This document shows, one piece after another, positions 41,489-49,908 of a DNA stretch of 64,000 nucleotides. This DNA is from G963674685 sp963674685. GTDB taxonomy: Bacteria; Lernaellota; Lernaellaia; JACKCT01. Position numbers and translations under genes: made by a program. The notes under the pieces were generated by a model. The model ran no database searches. It saw only the letters and a program-made list of their open reading frames with translations, and had not been told where the DNA came from. Where the stretch lies: contig CAXXWT010000002.1 in assembly GCA_963674685.2 (NCBI GenBank), positions 1,407,716 through 1,471,715 of the forward strand. The letters are read 5' to 3'. The stretch's first letter is position 1. Each line of letters starts with the position of its first letter.

Positions 41489-43035
41489 AAATTTTCGCCG
41501 GGCCGAAGCGGCGAATAGCGGTCCTTTGCCTGATTTTGCCGGCGCTTTTCGCCGCCTGCCAGAAGACGCGGGATCCGGACACGCTGGTCGTCGGCCTGGA
41601 AGGCAACCCCGTCAGCCTCGATCCCCGGTACGCCGTGGACGCCTATTCGACGCGCATCTTACCCCTGATCTTCGACCGCTTTTTGGAGACCGGACCGGAT
41701 GGCGACGTCAGACCGGGCCTGGCCGAAAGCTGGGAGATCGAAAACGACGTCCGTTACACGTTTCATCTAAGAAGCGGCGTCCGGTTTTCCGACGGATCGC
41801 CCCTGACATCTCGCGACGTGGCGGAGAATGTGCGTTTTTTGCGCGATCCGGAAAATAAATGCCCCGCGGGCGGATCGCTGGATATCATCGAGACTATTGA
41901 AACGCCGGATGCCGAGACGGTGATTATCAAACTGAAAGAAGTTTTCGCTCCTTTCATGCAAAAACTCGCGCTGGGCGTCGTTCCGGCGTCTTTACTCGGC
42001 GACGGGGACTTTGGGGATCATCCCGTGGGAAGCGGGCCGTACGTCTTGGAAAAATTCCAGCGCGGCTTTGTTCTGGAACTGATCCCGAATGAAAACTACA
42101 ACGGACCGCCGCCGTCGATTCCGCGCATCCGGTTCGAGGTTCTTCCCAACGAAACCACGCGCATGCTGAAAATGAAAAAAGGCGACATCGACTTAATGCA
42201 AAACTGCACGCCTCCTTATGCGCTCAAGAAATTCGCCGCGATGAAAGGCGTCGCCGTCGACCGCGCTCCGGGAATCAATTACTCCTATATGGGCTTCAAC
42301 ATGCAGGATCCCAAAGGCATCGTCAGCAATAAAGCGGTGCGCGCGGCCGTCGCGCACGCCATCGACCGAGAGGCGATTATCGACCGCTTGCTCAAGGGCC
42401 AGGCCCGCGTGGCCGATACGCTCCTCGCCCCGGAAAACTGGGCTCACAATCCCGATGTTCCGGTATTCGACTATGATCCTGAAAAAGCCCGCGACCTTCT
42501 CGACCGCGCCGGCTTTCGCGATCCCGACGGAGACGGGCCGCAAATGCGGTTTACTTTAAGCTACAAAACCAGCACGGACCGGCTTCGCAACCGCATCGCC
42601 GAGGTCATGGCGGCGCAACTGGCCGACGTGGGAATCGGGCTGGAAAAGCGCAGTTACGAGTGGGGAACCTTTTTTGCCGACGTGAAAAAGGGGAATTTTC
42701 AAGCGTATACGCTTTCGTGGGTCGGCGTCATGGATCCGGATCATCTTTTCTACGTGTTTCATTCATCATCCATGCCGCCGTCGGGCGCAAACCGCGGACG
42801 CTACGCCAATCCCGAACTGGATGCGTTATTGGAAAAAGCCCGGCTTATTACAAACACGCGGCGCCGGCGCGATCTTTATTTGCAGGCGCAGAAAATTATC
42901 GCGGAGGATGCCGTATACCTAAGCCTGTGGTGGACGGATTCGATCATCGTACGCAGCGAGCGCCTTCGCGGATTTGTTCCGTATCCCGGCGGTGAATACA
43001 CCTCGCTGGCGGCGGCGACGCTGGAAGAACGATAA
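41485..43035 (+). CDS. ABC transporter substrate-binding lipoprotein, peptide/nickel (SBP family 5)
   Basis: 516 residues from GTG 41485, overlapping the previous stop. Lipobox signal CLILPALFAAC. SBP_bac_5 hallmarks: LVVGLEGNPVSLDPRYAVD, LAESWEIENDVRYTFHLRSG, VRFSDGSPLTSRDVAENV, GSGPYVLEKF, AVRAAVAHAIDREAIIDRLL and PDHLFYVFHSSS. It would bind oligopeptides or similar solutes. No permease or ATPase genes are adjacent, so it is an orphan or uses components encoded elsewhere. A diverged copy of its last ~50 bases is found at 44092-44142. Confidence 0.92.
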   Translation: MKIFAGPKRRIAVLCLILPALFAACQKTRDPDTLVVGLEGNPVSLDPRYAVDAYSTRILPLIFDRFLETGPDGDVRPGLAESWEIENDVRYTFHLRSGVRFSDGSPLTSRDVAENVRFLRDPENKCPAGGSLDIIETIETPDAETVIIKLKEVFAPFMQKLALGVVPASLLGDGDFGDHPVGSGPYVLEKFQRGFVLELIPNENYNGPPPSIPRIRFEVLPNETTRMLKMKKGDIDLMQNCTPPYALKKFAAMKGVAVDRAPGINYSYMGFNMQDPKGIVSNKAVRAAVAHAIDREAIIDRLLKGQARVADTLLAPENWAHNPDVPVFDYDPEKARDLLDRAGFRDPDGDGPQMRFTLSYKTSTDRLRNRIAEVMAAQLADVGIGLEKRSYEWGTFFADVKKGNFQAYTLSWVGVMDPDHLFYVFHSSSMPPSGANRGRYANPELDALLEKARLITNTRRRRDLYLQAQKIIAEDAVYLSLWWTDSIIVRSERLRGFVPYPGGEYTSLAAATLEER

Positions 43036-43036
43036 G
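42984..43036. repeat. Direct repeat, copy 1 (end of substrate-binding gene)
   Basis: Codes PGGEYTSLAAATLEER and stop. The segment at 44092-44142 is a diverged copy in the same orientation (first 14 bases identical, about 80% overall by eye). Confidence 0.7.
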
Positions 43037-43157
43037 ATTCTAATCTAGTGCTTGGGGCATGCTTTCTTTTATGGAGCTGACTTTGTGTTGTGCGCGGTCG
43101 GCCTTTGTGATAATTATGATTATGTTCGAATATTAAACACATTTCGAGGAGAAAGAA

Positions 43158-44087
43158 ATGTTGCGAGCATTGCCTTTACTAGCTTTCGCTCTATTTATCG
43201 GTGCTTTCGGTATTTACATTGCATGCACGAGTTCCGGAGGAGGAGGTGGCGACGACGACGATGATGATGATAACGACACCGCATCAGAGGAATGCGATGC
43301 TTTCTGTGATTATATGGCGAATTGCCTCGATTTGGCGGACCAATTGGGTATCCAATCCGTTGATCAGTGCGTTGACTTGTGCGAGCAGTCTGATTCTTCC
43401 GTTGTCGAATGCGTTATGGACGCGAGCAGTTGTGATGACCTGGCGACTTGCCTGGCGGGGGAAATCGAGGTTGAAGTCACGCTTTCCTGTGAAAGCATTT
43501 CCAAAGCGGTGAATTTGACATGGTCCATCAATGCCGACGACGTTCAGAGATATTACATATTCCGTTCCGAGCCCGGAGAAGATAATTTCGCCCAGGTTGC
43601 GACGACCGTGGGAAATCTCCAGAATTATGAGGATAAATTTCTGTCGGAAGCCGTATATGATTACTCCGTTTCGGCGGAATATTATCCTCCCGGAAAAACG
43701 ACGCTTGAACTGACGGATATGAGCAATGTCGTAACGTGCACTTCGATCATTTCGGCTCCCAGGGATTTTGATGCCAAGAATAATCATTCTTTGGCGGATG
43801 ATTTTTTTGACGTTTATTTGACATGGATTGATTCAACCACGGCGGAAAACAGATATGAACTGTATCGCAAAAAAAACAATCAGTGGGATTCCGACTATCA
43901 ACTTGTCGCCGAATTGAGTCCAAATACAACAAGGTATTGTGATCCGATACAACCTTACTCAGATCAAATATCGGAAGATTACTATTATTACCGCATATAC
44001 GCCTGCAACGAAGCGGGATGCTCGGATTATGATGAAGTGTCAACTTCTCCCGATATCTGGCCGCATCTCGATCAGTGTCAATTCTAA
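43158..44087 (+). CDS. Poly-Asp lipoprotein with Cys-rich module and fibronectin-like region
   Basis: 309 residues; AGGAG upstream. Signal peptide MLRALPLLAFALFIGAFGIY ending IACTSS, then GGGGGDDDDDDDND. A Cys-rich helical module follows (CDAFCDYMANCLDLAD, CVDLCEQSDSSVVECVMDAS, CDDLATC), like those at 11794 and 23491. About residues 115-300 form two beta-sandwich repeats: VNLTWSINADDVQRYYIFRS and DVYLTWIDSTTAENRYELYR, with the LTW...YxIYR pattern of fibronectin type III. Likely surface-exposed binding protein. Less GC-rich than neighbours and flanked by the duplicated gene end. Confidence 0.75.
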   Translation: MLRALPLLAFALFIGAFGIYIACTSSGGGGGDDDDDDDNDTASEECDAFCDYMANCLDLADQLGIQSVDQCVDLCEQSDSSVVECVMDASSCDDLATCLAGEIEVEVTLSCESISKAVNLTWSINADDVQRYYIFRSEPGEDNFAQVATTVGNLQNYEDKFLSEAVYDYSVSAEYYPPGKTTLELTDMSNVVTCTSIISAPRDFDAKNNHSLADDFFDVYLTWIDSTTAENRYELYRKKNNQWDSDYQLVAELSPNTTRYCDPIQPYSDQISEDYYYYRIYACNEAGCSDYDEVSTSPDIWPHLDQCQF

Positions 44088-44091
44088 ATGG

Positions 44092-44142
44092 CCCGGCGGT
44101 GAATAAACTTCTCCGGTAACGGCGCCGCTGGAAAAACGATGA
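44092..44142 (+). pseudogene. Scar of a second substrate-binding gene end
   Basis: Reads PGGE-stop-TSPVTAPLEKR-stop in the frame matching PGGEYTSLAAATLEER at the end of the gene at 41485-43035. Only this tail remains. The final TGA overlaps the ATG of the next small gene, as expected if that gene once followed an intact homologue. Confidence 0.55.
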
Positions 44143-44348
44143 AGCGTAACTGCGACGGAGCTTCGGTGATGTGCAATGAAATGGAATACGACGACGAGGG
44201 CCGCAAGACAGCCTCGTTCATGGGGTGCGAAGGCAGATACGATTCCTGCTCGTTTTGGACTTATCCGGAAGACGGCGACGCCGCGAAAGAATATATCAAA
44301 GGCGATTGCACGCAACGGGTGCGCGAATTTTTGGAGCGGCAGCAGTGA
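44139..44348 (+). CDS. Small Cys-containing protein, unknown
   Basis: 69 residues. The ATG overlaps the TGA of the upstream gene scar (ATGA). The sequence is acidic with four cysteines (MKRNCDGASVMCNEMEYDD, GCEGRYDSCSFW, GDCTQ). No signal peptide or family. Convergent with the restriction gene, four bases apart. It may be a leftover of the ancestral operon. Confidence 0.45.
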   Translation: MKRNCDGASVMCNEMEYDDEGRKTASFMGCEGRYDSCSFWTYPEDGDAAKEYIKGDCTQRVREFLERQQ

Positions 44349-44352
44349 TAAA

Positions 44353-44982
44353 TTATAGCCTGATATTTTGATAAGCGGCGAGGGAGCCGATTAAAGACGA
44401 CGCAAATCTTGAAAAGCTATTTTCTTTTGACGGCTCATTGTATTGGCCCTTTTCGCCGGCCGCTTTTTCGGAAGTGACAAAACAGGCGGCGTCATATAAT
44501 CTTTCGCGTACAAGTTTGCGGCAAAAAATTTCGTATCGGTCCATATATGACGACAGCTTGAATTCATTGAAAACCGGGAAGTGGCTTTCCGTAACTTTGA
44601 CGGGAGTTGTCGACGCAGTCGCATGTTCCAAAAGCATGAAATAACCCAGCCATGGCTTCGGAGATTCTTTGAATGCGCCTTCACGATAGGCGGTCCATAG
44701 ATCCTTTGCGCTGCCGATGGCTTCTTCCGTTCTATTGTTGAAATTGTTGCCGAAAGAAGGCCCTACTTGTGATTTGAGCTCGATCGCGGCGATGAGATTC
44801 CCTTCATCCACCACGAGAATATCCCATTTTTTGGCCGGTCTGAAATACCCGGGAAGATCCAGGCTTTGTTTACGAAAAATGGAGTCAGGCTTGACGCCCG
44901 TTTCCAAAATCAAATCGTTGAGCAGATCAATAAACGCATCGAGTTGACTGCCGCATTTATCGAAAGGTTGTGATCGCGGCAT
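44353..44982 (-). CDS. Type II restriction endonuclease, PaeR7I/XhoI-like
   Basis: 209 residues from ATG 44982; upstream in-frame ATGs (45021, 45045) lie inside the methylase gene. Strong family text: QLDAFIDLLNDLILETGVKP, LDLPGYFRPAKKWDILVVDE, AAIELKSQVGPSFGNNFNNR, TEEAIGSAKDLWTAYREGAF, PWLGYFMLLE and RYEIFCRKLVRERLYDAACF. The PD-(D/E)xK centre is WDILVVD...AAIELKSQ. PaeR7I and XhoI cut CTCGAG, so that is the predicted target, but this copy is somewhat shorter than those (about 246 residues). The start overlaps the methylase stop by 26 bases. Confidence 0.85.
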   Translation of the reverse strand: MPRSQPFDKCGSQLDAFIDLLNDLILETGVKPDSIFRKQSLDLPGYFRPAKKWDILVVDEGNLIAAIELKSQVGPSFGNNFNNRTEEAIGSAKDLWTAYREGAFKESPKPWLGYFMLLEHATASTTPVKVTESHFPVFNEFKLSSYMDRYEIFCRKLVRERLYDAACFVTSEKAAGEKGQYNEPSKENSFSRFASSLIGSLAAYQNIRL

Positions 44983-46018
44983 TGCTGAACAAATCACTGG
45001 TCGTGTCGGCGAGCCTGGCATGGGCTTGTTGAAAATAGTGTTCATCAACCTCCACGCCAATGCTGTTTCTTCCGCATGTGGCGGCGGCGACATTTGTTGT
45101 CCCTGTTCCCATGAAAGGATCGAAAACCGTATCCCCGACAAAACTGAACATTCTGATGAGCCTCTCGGCCAATTCCAGCGGATAGGGCGCCGGATGCTCC
45201 TTGGTGGAAGCGCCCGTAATTCCCGTCCAGATTTGCTGAAACCATTTTTTGTGGTTGCTTTCGGAAATGACGCTGAGCAGCCTTGCCGCAACGGTCGGAC
45301 TTCTGTAACCCCCGGATTTTCTTTCCATTAAAATGAATTCGATATCGTTTTTCACAACCGCATTGGGTTCGTAAGGTTTCCCCAGAAAACCACTGCCGCC
45401 ATTTTCCACTTCATAGGCGGCATTGGAGATTTTATGCCAGATAATCGGCGCCAGGTTGTCATAACCTATCGTTCGGCAGCGCTCTTGTATTGATGAATGG
45501 AGAGGTACGACCGTATGTCGTCCGTGGTTTTTGCGTCTTGAGAGGCACACATCGCCCACGACGCAAATCAGTCGTCCGCCTGACGCCAAAGCCTCGTAGC
45601 AAATTTTCCAAACGCGATCCAGTTCATCTAAAAATTCGTTGTAATCCTCAATAAAGCCCAATTGCCCGTCGCTTTTTCGATACTTTTTCAGAATCCAATA
45701 AGGAGGCGATGTCAGGACCAGGTGAACGCTTCCGGGGATTAGAAAATCCATTTTTCTTGCATCCGCGCGATGCAGGTGATGCATTGTCGGAATACGTTTT
45801 ATCGATTCCTCAATCCGGGAAATCAATTTTTTATCCTTCGCGATTCCGGGTATCGCAGACTGGTCTTTTGTCGCCTCACGGATTTCTTCGGGAAGAAAAA
45901 CGATCAGGTCGGATTCGGAAATACTCTGAACGGCTTTGCGGTTTTGCAGCCCGGATTTATCTTTTACGGATATTCGGCGATCCTGGTGAACGAGAGGTTT
46001 TTGAATGGTTTGCGTCAT
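44957..46018 (-). CDS. Site-specific DNA methyltransferase, beta-type motif order
   Basis: 353 residues from ATG 46018, which has GAAGGA just upstream; ATG 46030 is an alternative. Motif IV is LTSPPYW (about 103-108) and precedes the AdoMet motif I, DPFMGTGTTNVAAATCGR (about 302), the order of beta-class N4/N6 methylases. The Ser-Pro-Pro-Tyr form is typical of N4-cytosine enzymes. The central part (YDNLAPIIWHKISNAAYE) is usual for such enzymes. It should protect the site cut by the adjacent PaeR7I-like nuclease. Confidence 0.88.
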   Translation of the reverse strand: MTQTIQKPLVHQDRRISVKDKSGLQNRKAVQSISESDLIVFLPEEIREATKDQSAIPGIAKDKKLISRIEESIKRIPTMHHLHRADARKMDFLIPGSVHLVLTSPPYWILKKYRKSDGQLGFIEDYNEFLDELDRVWKICYEALASGGRLICVVGDVCLSRRKNHGRHTVVPLHSSIQERCRTIGYDNLAPIIWHKISNAAYEVENGGSGFLGKPYEPNAVVKNDIEFILMERKSGGYRSPTVAARLLSVISESNHKKWFQQIWTGITGASTKEHPAPYPLELAERLIRMFSFVGDTVFDPFMGTGTTNVAAATCGRNSIGVEVDEHYFQQAHARLADTTSDLFSNAAITTFR

Positions 46019-46056
46019 ATAGTCCTTCATGCTGATGACATATTTTCGATAAACGC

Positions 46057-46096
46057 CATAATATTAATCATTATGAACGATCCTGAAAGCTGTCAA
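46057..46096 (-). promoter_or_regulatory. Promoter and palindrome upstream of the restriction-modification operon
   Basis: On the minus strand TTGACA (46096-46091) is followed after 17 bases by TAATGA (46073-46068). CATAAT and ATTATG form a perfect inverted repeat around seven bases (46057-46075) over the -10 region. It could be an operator that limits methylase expression. Confidence 0.5.
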
Positions 46097-46125
46097 TGAG
46101 TTTTACGTTTCTCTGACCGGAGATA

Positions 46126-48948
46126 TTACCAGAAAATTTTCAGGATGGCTTTTTTCACCGAGTTCATGTTGATGTCTTTGCTCAGGAAACCCTCTTCCGG
46201 TTTTGACGGCCTTGCGCCGGGGCGTTGAGATTTCGGCCGCGGCCGCTGCGCCGCCGTTTTGGGTTTGCTGGAACGCAGAGCCTGGATGGCCTTGAGCTGG
46301 TTTTTGGCCTGGAAGTTGTTTTTATTGATGCGAAACGCCTGCGCGAACATGAGGGCGGCCTTGTCCAGCATGTCGTTGTCTTTGAGCAACATGCCCAGGA
46401 AATAAAATGACTTGTCCGAGCGGGGATTCAGACGCACGGCTTTTTCCAGATTTTCCCTGGCCTGAGAGGTTCTTTCGCCCAGCGGCTGATTGGTCAGATT
46501 GTAAATGCTCCACCCCAGGTAGCCGAAGTATTCCCCTTCTTCGGGCAAAAGCTCGATGGCCGCCTCGAAGTGCTCCTTGGCCTGTTGCCAACGCATGTGC
46601 CGGGTCTGCGCGATGCCTTCGGCGAATTCGTTTTCCGCCTTGAGCACCATGGCGATGCTGCGCTGCTCCTTCTTATGCCCCGTTTCCAATTCCTTGTCGT
46701 ATTCCTTGCGTTTCTTGAAATTGGAAAGCGTGCGGTAGGCCTCGGTCGCCCGTTTCATGACCTCGTTGGCCTTTTCGATAATCTCCTTGGAGAAGCGGCT
46801 CTGCATTTTGTCGGGATGGTATCGTTTCACCATCGTCGTATAGGCGTCGCGGATATCTTTGTCTTCAATGTCTTTTTCGATGTGCAAAACTTCGTAGTGA
46901 TTTCGTTTTGACAGCCCCAGGTAGTCCGCGAGAATCGCGTCGAGAATCTCCCGGTCCTCATCCGACAGGCGTTCCTTCTGGGCGTCCAGGGCCGTTATCA
47001 GCCCGGTTTTTCCATGTTCGACTTTGTCGCCGTCCGAGGATTTTTCCCGGTCCTCGTCTTCATCCTCGGCCTTGAGGTCGTCCATGGTGATCCGGATCGT
47101 TTCTTCCATGACGTCGTCGGGCTCGTCGGATTTCTCATCCACGTCCTTGAGGAAGTCGTCCAGCGCGTCGTCAACTTCCTTGAAAGCTTTCTTTTTGGCC
47201 TCCTCGTCGTCAGCCTTGTCTTTTTGATCCGCCTCATCGGACGGAGACATATCGTCGTCATCGTCAAGATCGAAGGCGACGCGTCCGGAATCGGTCTTGT
47301 CGTCGCTCATATCAAGGGAGATGCCCGAGCCTTCCCATTTCCCGGAAGCCGCGTCTTTTTTCGCAAAAAGTTTCGCCAGATCCCTTTTGGCGTCCGGTTC
47401 CGAATACTCCTCGATATCCTCGATGCTCCCGGAATCGTCCATCGCCTCCGCCGGCGCGTCGAGGATTTGTTCGGCCGGCGCATCCTCCGTGTCCGGCTCC
47501 AGCTGATCCGCCAGACCGGCGACGGATTCAAACTGTTCCCGAGCTTCTTCGGCCGCATCCTCGCCGAAAACTTCCGAAATCAGGGAGTTGAGGCTGATGC
47601 CCGCCATCGGCAGTTCCTCGCCGGCAACGGCGCTTTTGCGTCCGGGATCGATTTTGTCGAACTGTTCCAGGATGAGCAGGACGAAAAGAACCTGATACGT
47701 GCGGGGCAAGTCCAACGGACTGTCTTTGACGATCTGCGCCAGCGTCCTTTGCCCGTCCACCAGGTCGATCAATCCCCTGACTTCCTTGGGGAAGCGGAGT
47801 TCGTTATAGGCGACGGGCGGAGCGGCCCTTCGGCTCAGGATGAAGTCCTTCAACTCGTTGAGTATCTGCCGGATGTTCGGCGCTTCATAGTGACGCAACA
47901 CGCCCTGCAGAATCAAAAGCGGCGTCCACATCTCGAAAATCGTAATTCCTTCGGTGGGAAAATCCCCTTCCACGAACTCGTACAGGCCTTCCCGCCAGGA
48001 AAACAGGCCGATAACCTTCTCGTGGGCCTGAAGTTTCAGCGCCTGATAAAGGTCCGTCGGCGAAAGAGCCCCGATATCGATCAGGGCGTCGCCCTGTTTC
48101 AGGTTCTTTTCCGCCATGGACTGCAGGGTGCGCGTGCGCTGCTGTTCGCTGATCAGACCGTTCCTGATAAGAATTTCCCCGAGAGTCTCCTCTCGCAGCG
48201 CGCTTTTGACGAAGACCGGCGAGCCTTTGCGGAAATAAACTTCCTTGGAAACTTTATCCACCGTGACTTTGAGAATGCCGGTTTTGCGCGCGAAGAAAAT
48301 CGCGGAAATAACTTCCGGGATGCTGGCGTCTCCCAGGGAACCTTCCGGCTCGACGGCAAGTTCGGCGAATTCCGCTTCTTTTTCGGGGATGGATTCCGCT
48401 TTTTTCTCATACCCCGGTTTGGTCATCCGGCGGGTTTCTTCCTGCTCAAGCCCTTCGGCGACCAGATCCGCGGCGGCCACCATGGCGTCCAGGGGGTCGA
48501 CCTGCTCACTCTCCAGATGAGAGAAAGGATTGATCTCTTCCGCGTCCTCGTCGGCAGCATCGATTTTCTTTTGCGCGTAGGCGGCCAGCTGCTCTTCGAG
48601 GTTTTTGAGCAGCATGGATTTCGTATAAGGCTCTTCCAGGAACACATCGACTTTCCACCGCTTTTGAGCGATGGATCTCATGTCCATATCTTTGAAAAGA
48701 GGGCTTGTGAGAATGACGGGAATTTCTTTGCCGAGCTTCGTTTTCTTGAGCTTTTGACCGAGCTCCGATCCGGATATGCCCGGCAAAGTCATGGTGAGAA
48801 CGGCGGCGTCGGGTTGAATTTGCTCGAATTCTTTGAGGGCTTTTTCGCTTTCACCCAGGCACAGAACCTCGTGGCCGGCTTTCGTCAATATTTTTTCAAG
48901 CCACATTCTTTTATTCTCGTGGTGGTCTACAACCAAAACCTTCGGCAA
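46126..48948 (-). CDS. Receiver-DUF4388-DnaJ-TPR multidomain protein
   Basis: 940 residues from TTG 48948 (with AAAGG upstream), where the receiver fold begins PKVLVVDHHENKRMWLEKIL; the frame stays open further upstream but only opposite the next gene. Domains in order: response-regulator receiver (about 1-120; LTMTLPGISGSELGQKLK and LTSPLFKD), DUF4388/PATAN-like domain (ASIPEVISAIFFARKTGILK, VDKVSKEVYFRKGSPVFVKS), a second winged or similar part, a long acidic linker with runs of Asp, a J-domain with HPD (711-713), and C-terminal TPRs (YFGYLGWSIYNLTNQPLGER, SDKSFYFLGMLLKDNDMLDK). The pattern recalls myxobacterial-type signalling proteins. It may recruit DnaK in response to phosphorylation (inference). 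Confidence 0.85.
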   Translation of the reverse strand: MPKVLVVDHHENKRMWLEKILTKAGHEVLCLGESEKALKEFEQIQPDAAVLTMTLPGISGSELGQKLKKTKLGKEIPVILTSPLFKDMDMRSIAQKRWKVDVFLEEPYTKSMLLKNLEEQLAAYAQKKIDAADEDAEEINPFSHLESEQVDPLDAMVAAADLVAEGLEQEETRRMTKPGYEKKAESIPEKEAEFAELAVEPEGSLGDASIPEVISAIFFARKTGILKVTVDKVSKEVYFRKGSPVFVKSALREETLGEILIRNGLISEQQRTRTLQSMAEKNLKQGDALIDIGALSPTDLYQALKLQAHEKVIGLFSWREGLYEFVEGDFPTEGITIFEMWTPLLILQGVLRHYEAPNIRQILNELKDFILSRRAAPPVAYNELRFPKEVRGLIDLVDGQRTLAQIVKDSPLDLPRTYQVLFVLLILEQFDKIDPGRKSAVAGEELPMAGISLNSLISEVFGEDAAEEAREQFESVAGLADQLEPDTEDAPAEQILDAPAEAMDDSGSIEDIEEYSEPDAKRDLAKLFAKKDAASGKWEGSGISLDMSDDKTDSGRVAFDLDDDDDMSPSDEADQKDKADDEEAKKKAFKEVDDALDDFLKDVDEKSDEPDDVMEETIRITMDDLKAEDEDEDREKSSDGDKVEHGKTGLITALDAQKERLSDEDREILDAILADYLGLSKRNHYEVLHIEKDIEDKDIRDAYTTMVKRYHPDKMQSRFSKEIIEKANEVMKRATEAYRTLSNFKKRKEYDKELETGHKKEQRSIAMVLKAENEFAEGIAQTRHMRWQQAKEHFEAAIELLPEEGEYFGYLGWSIYNLTNQPLGERTSQARENLEKAVRLNPRSDKSFYFLGMLLKDNDMLDKAALMFAQAFRINKNNFQAKNQLKAIQALRSSKPKTAAQRPRPKSQRPGARPSKPEEGFLSKDINMNSVKKAILKIFW

Positions 48949-49092
48949 TATTGCGCCTTTCTTGTGGGAAAAACGGAGAAAAACCCGATTTTCACGGATG
49001 CTAACAACCGCCCTATGGTATGTCAATCCGGCAATAGCGATCGGCAAATTTGTTTCCTTGACAATTTCCTTCGCTTTTCGGATTTTTAAGAC

Positions 49093-49902
49093 ATGAATAA
49101 CAAGAGCGGCCGCCCCCCGCAGCGGGGCGTTGAACCAGGAAACAACAAGACACCGAAAGCGCCTGATGACAGCGGCCACGGCCGCGCCGTGCTCGATGAG
49201 ATATTCGATTCGGATGTCCTCAAGCAGGTCGAGGCCGAGTTGCGGCTGGAAAGCTCGAACGACGGAAAGAAAAAGAAACGGTACACCGAAGCGGACCCCA
49301 TCGAACTTCCCAAGCTGATTCACATGCAGCCCGTCAATCCCTGGATCTGGTTGATGCGGCAAATCAAGCGTCTGGTCGTTTTGGTGACCGCCCTGTGCCT
49401 GGTTTATTACGGCGGCCGCTGGGCGATCTATCAAGTCTTCGGTCCGCCGGAAAAACATGAAGCTCCCACGCTGTCCGTGGAACTGCCCAAGGAAGCGCCG
49501 AGCGAGGTTCGGGAAGATCGGCAGTTGAAATTCCAGCTCGATCAGGGCCGGGCGTCTTTAGCCTCGTCGAAAACGGAAGACGGTTTGGAAAAGCTGCGGG
49601 GTCTGGCGCGGGATCATCCCGAGACCCGGCAGGGGCAAAAAGCCATGCTGACTCTCGCGGCGACCTATCGATACAATCTGCGTCAGCCCCAACAGGCCGT
49701 CGAGTGGTATGAAAGCTATCTCAAAGCAAACAGTAAGGGCAGAGAAGCCGCCGACACAATGGTCAGACTGGCGGCTTTGTACGAGGAAACAGGCCAAAAA
49801 AGCCAGGCCCGCCAAGTTTACGAAAAGCTTCTTTCCGATTTTAATAACCGCCGGCGTTTCACGACCATCGCCGAGCAGGGAATCGCACGCACAAAGGAAT
49901 AA
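49093..49902 (+). CDS. Membrane protein with TPR repeats
   Basis: 269 residues. A hydrophilic N-terminus (about 1-95), one transmembrane helix (LVVLVTALCLVYYGGRWAIY), then TPR-like repeats: GQKAMLTLAATYRYNLRQPQ with AVEWYESYLKANSKG, and MVRLAALYEETGQKSQARQV. Tol-associated YbgF-like proteins share the repeat type. Divergent from the receiver-J-domain gene across 144 bases. It is followed by a gene for another exported protein six bases later. Confidence 0.8.
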   Translation: MNNKSGRPPQRGVEPGNNKTPKAPDDSGHGRAVLDEIFDSDVLKQVEAELRLESSNDGKKKKRYTEADPIELPKLIHMQPVNPWIWLMRQIKRLVVLVTALCLVYYGGRWAIYQVFGPPEKHEAPTLSVELPKEAPSEVREDRQLKFQLDQGRASLASSKTEDGLEKLRGLARDHPETRQGQKAMLTLAATYRYNLRQPQQAVEWYESYLKANSKGREAADTMVRLAALYEETGQKSQARQVYEKLLSDFNNRRRFTTIAEQGIARTKE

Positions 49903-49908
49903 ATAAAT

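Noticed and set aside
47014..49089. Plus-strand frame of 691 codons opposite the receiver-DnaJ protein
   Set aside because: The minus-strand protein has recognisable domains across its length; the plus frame has none.
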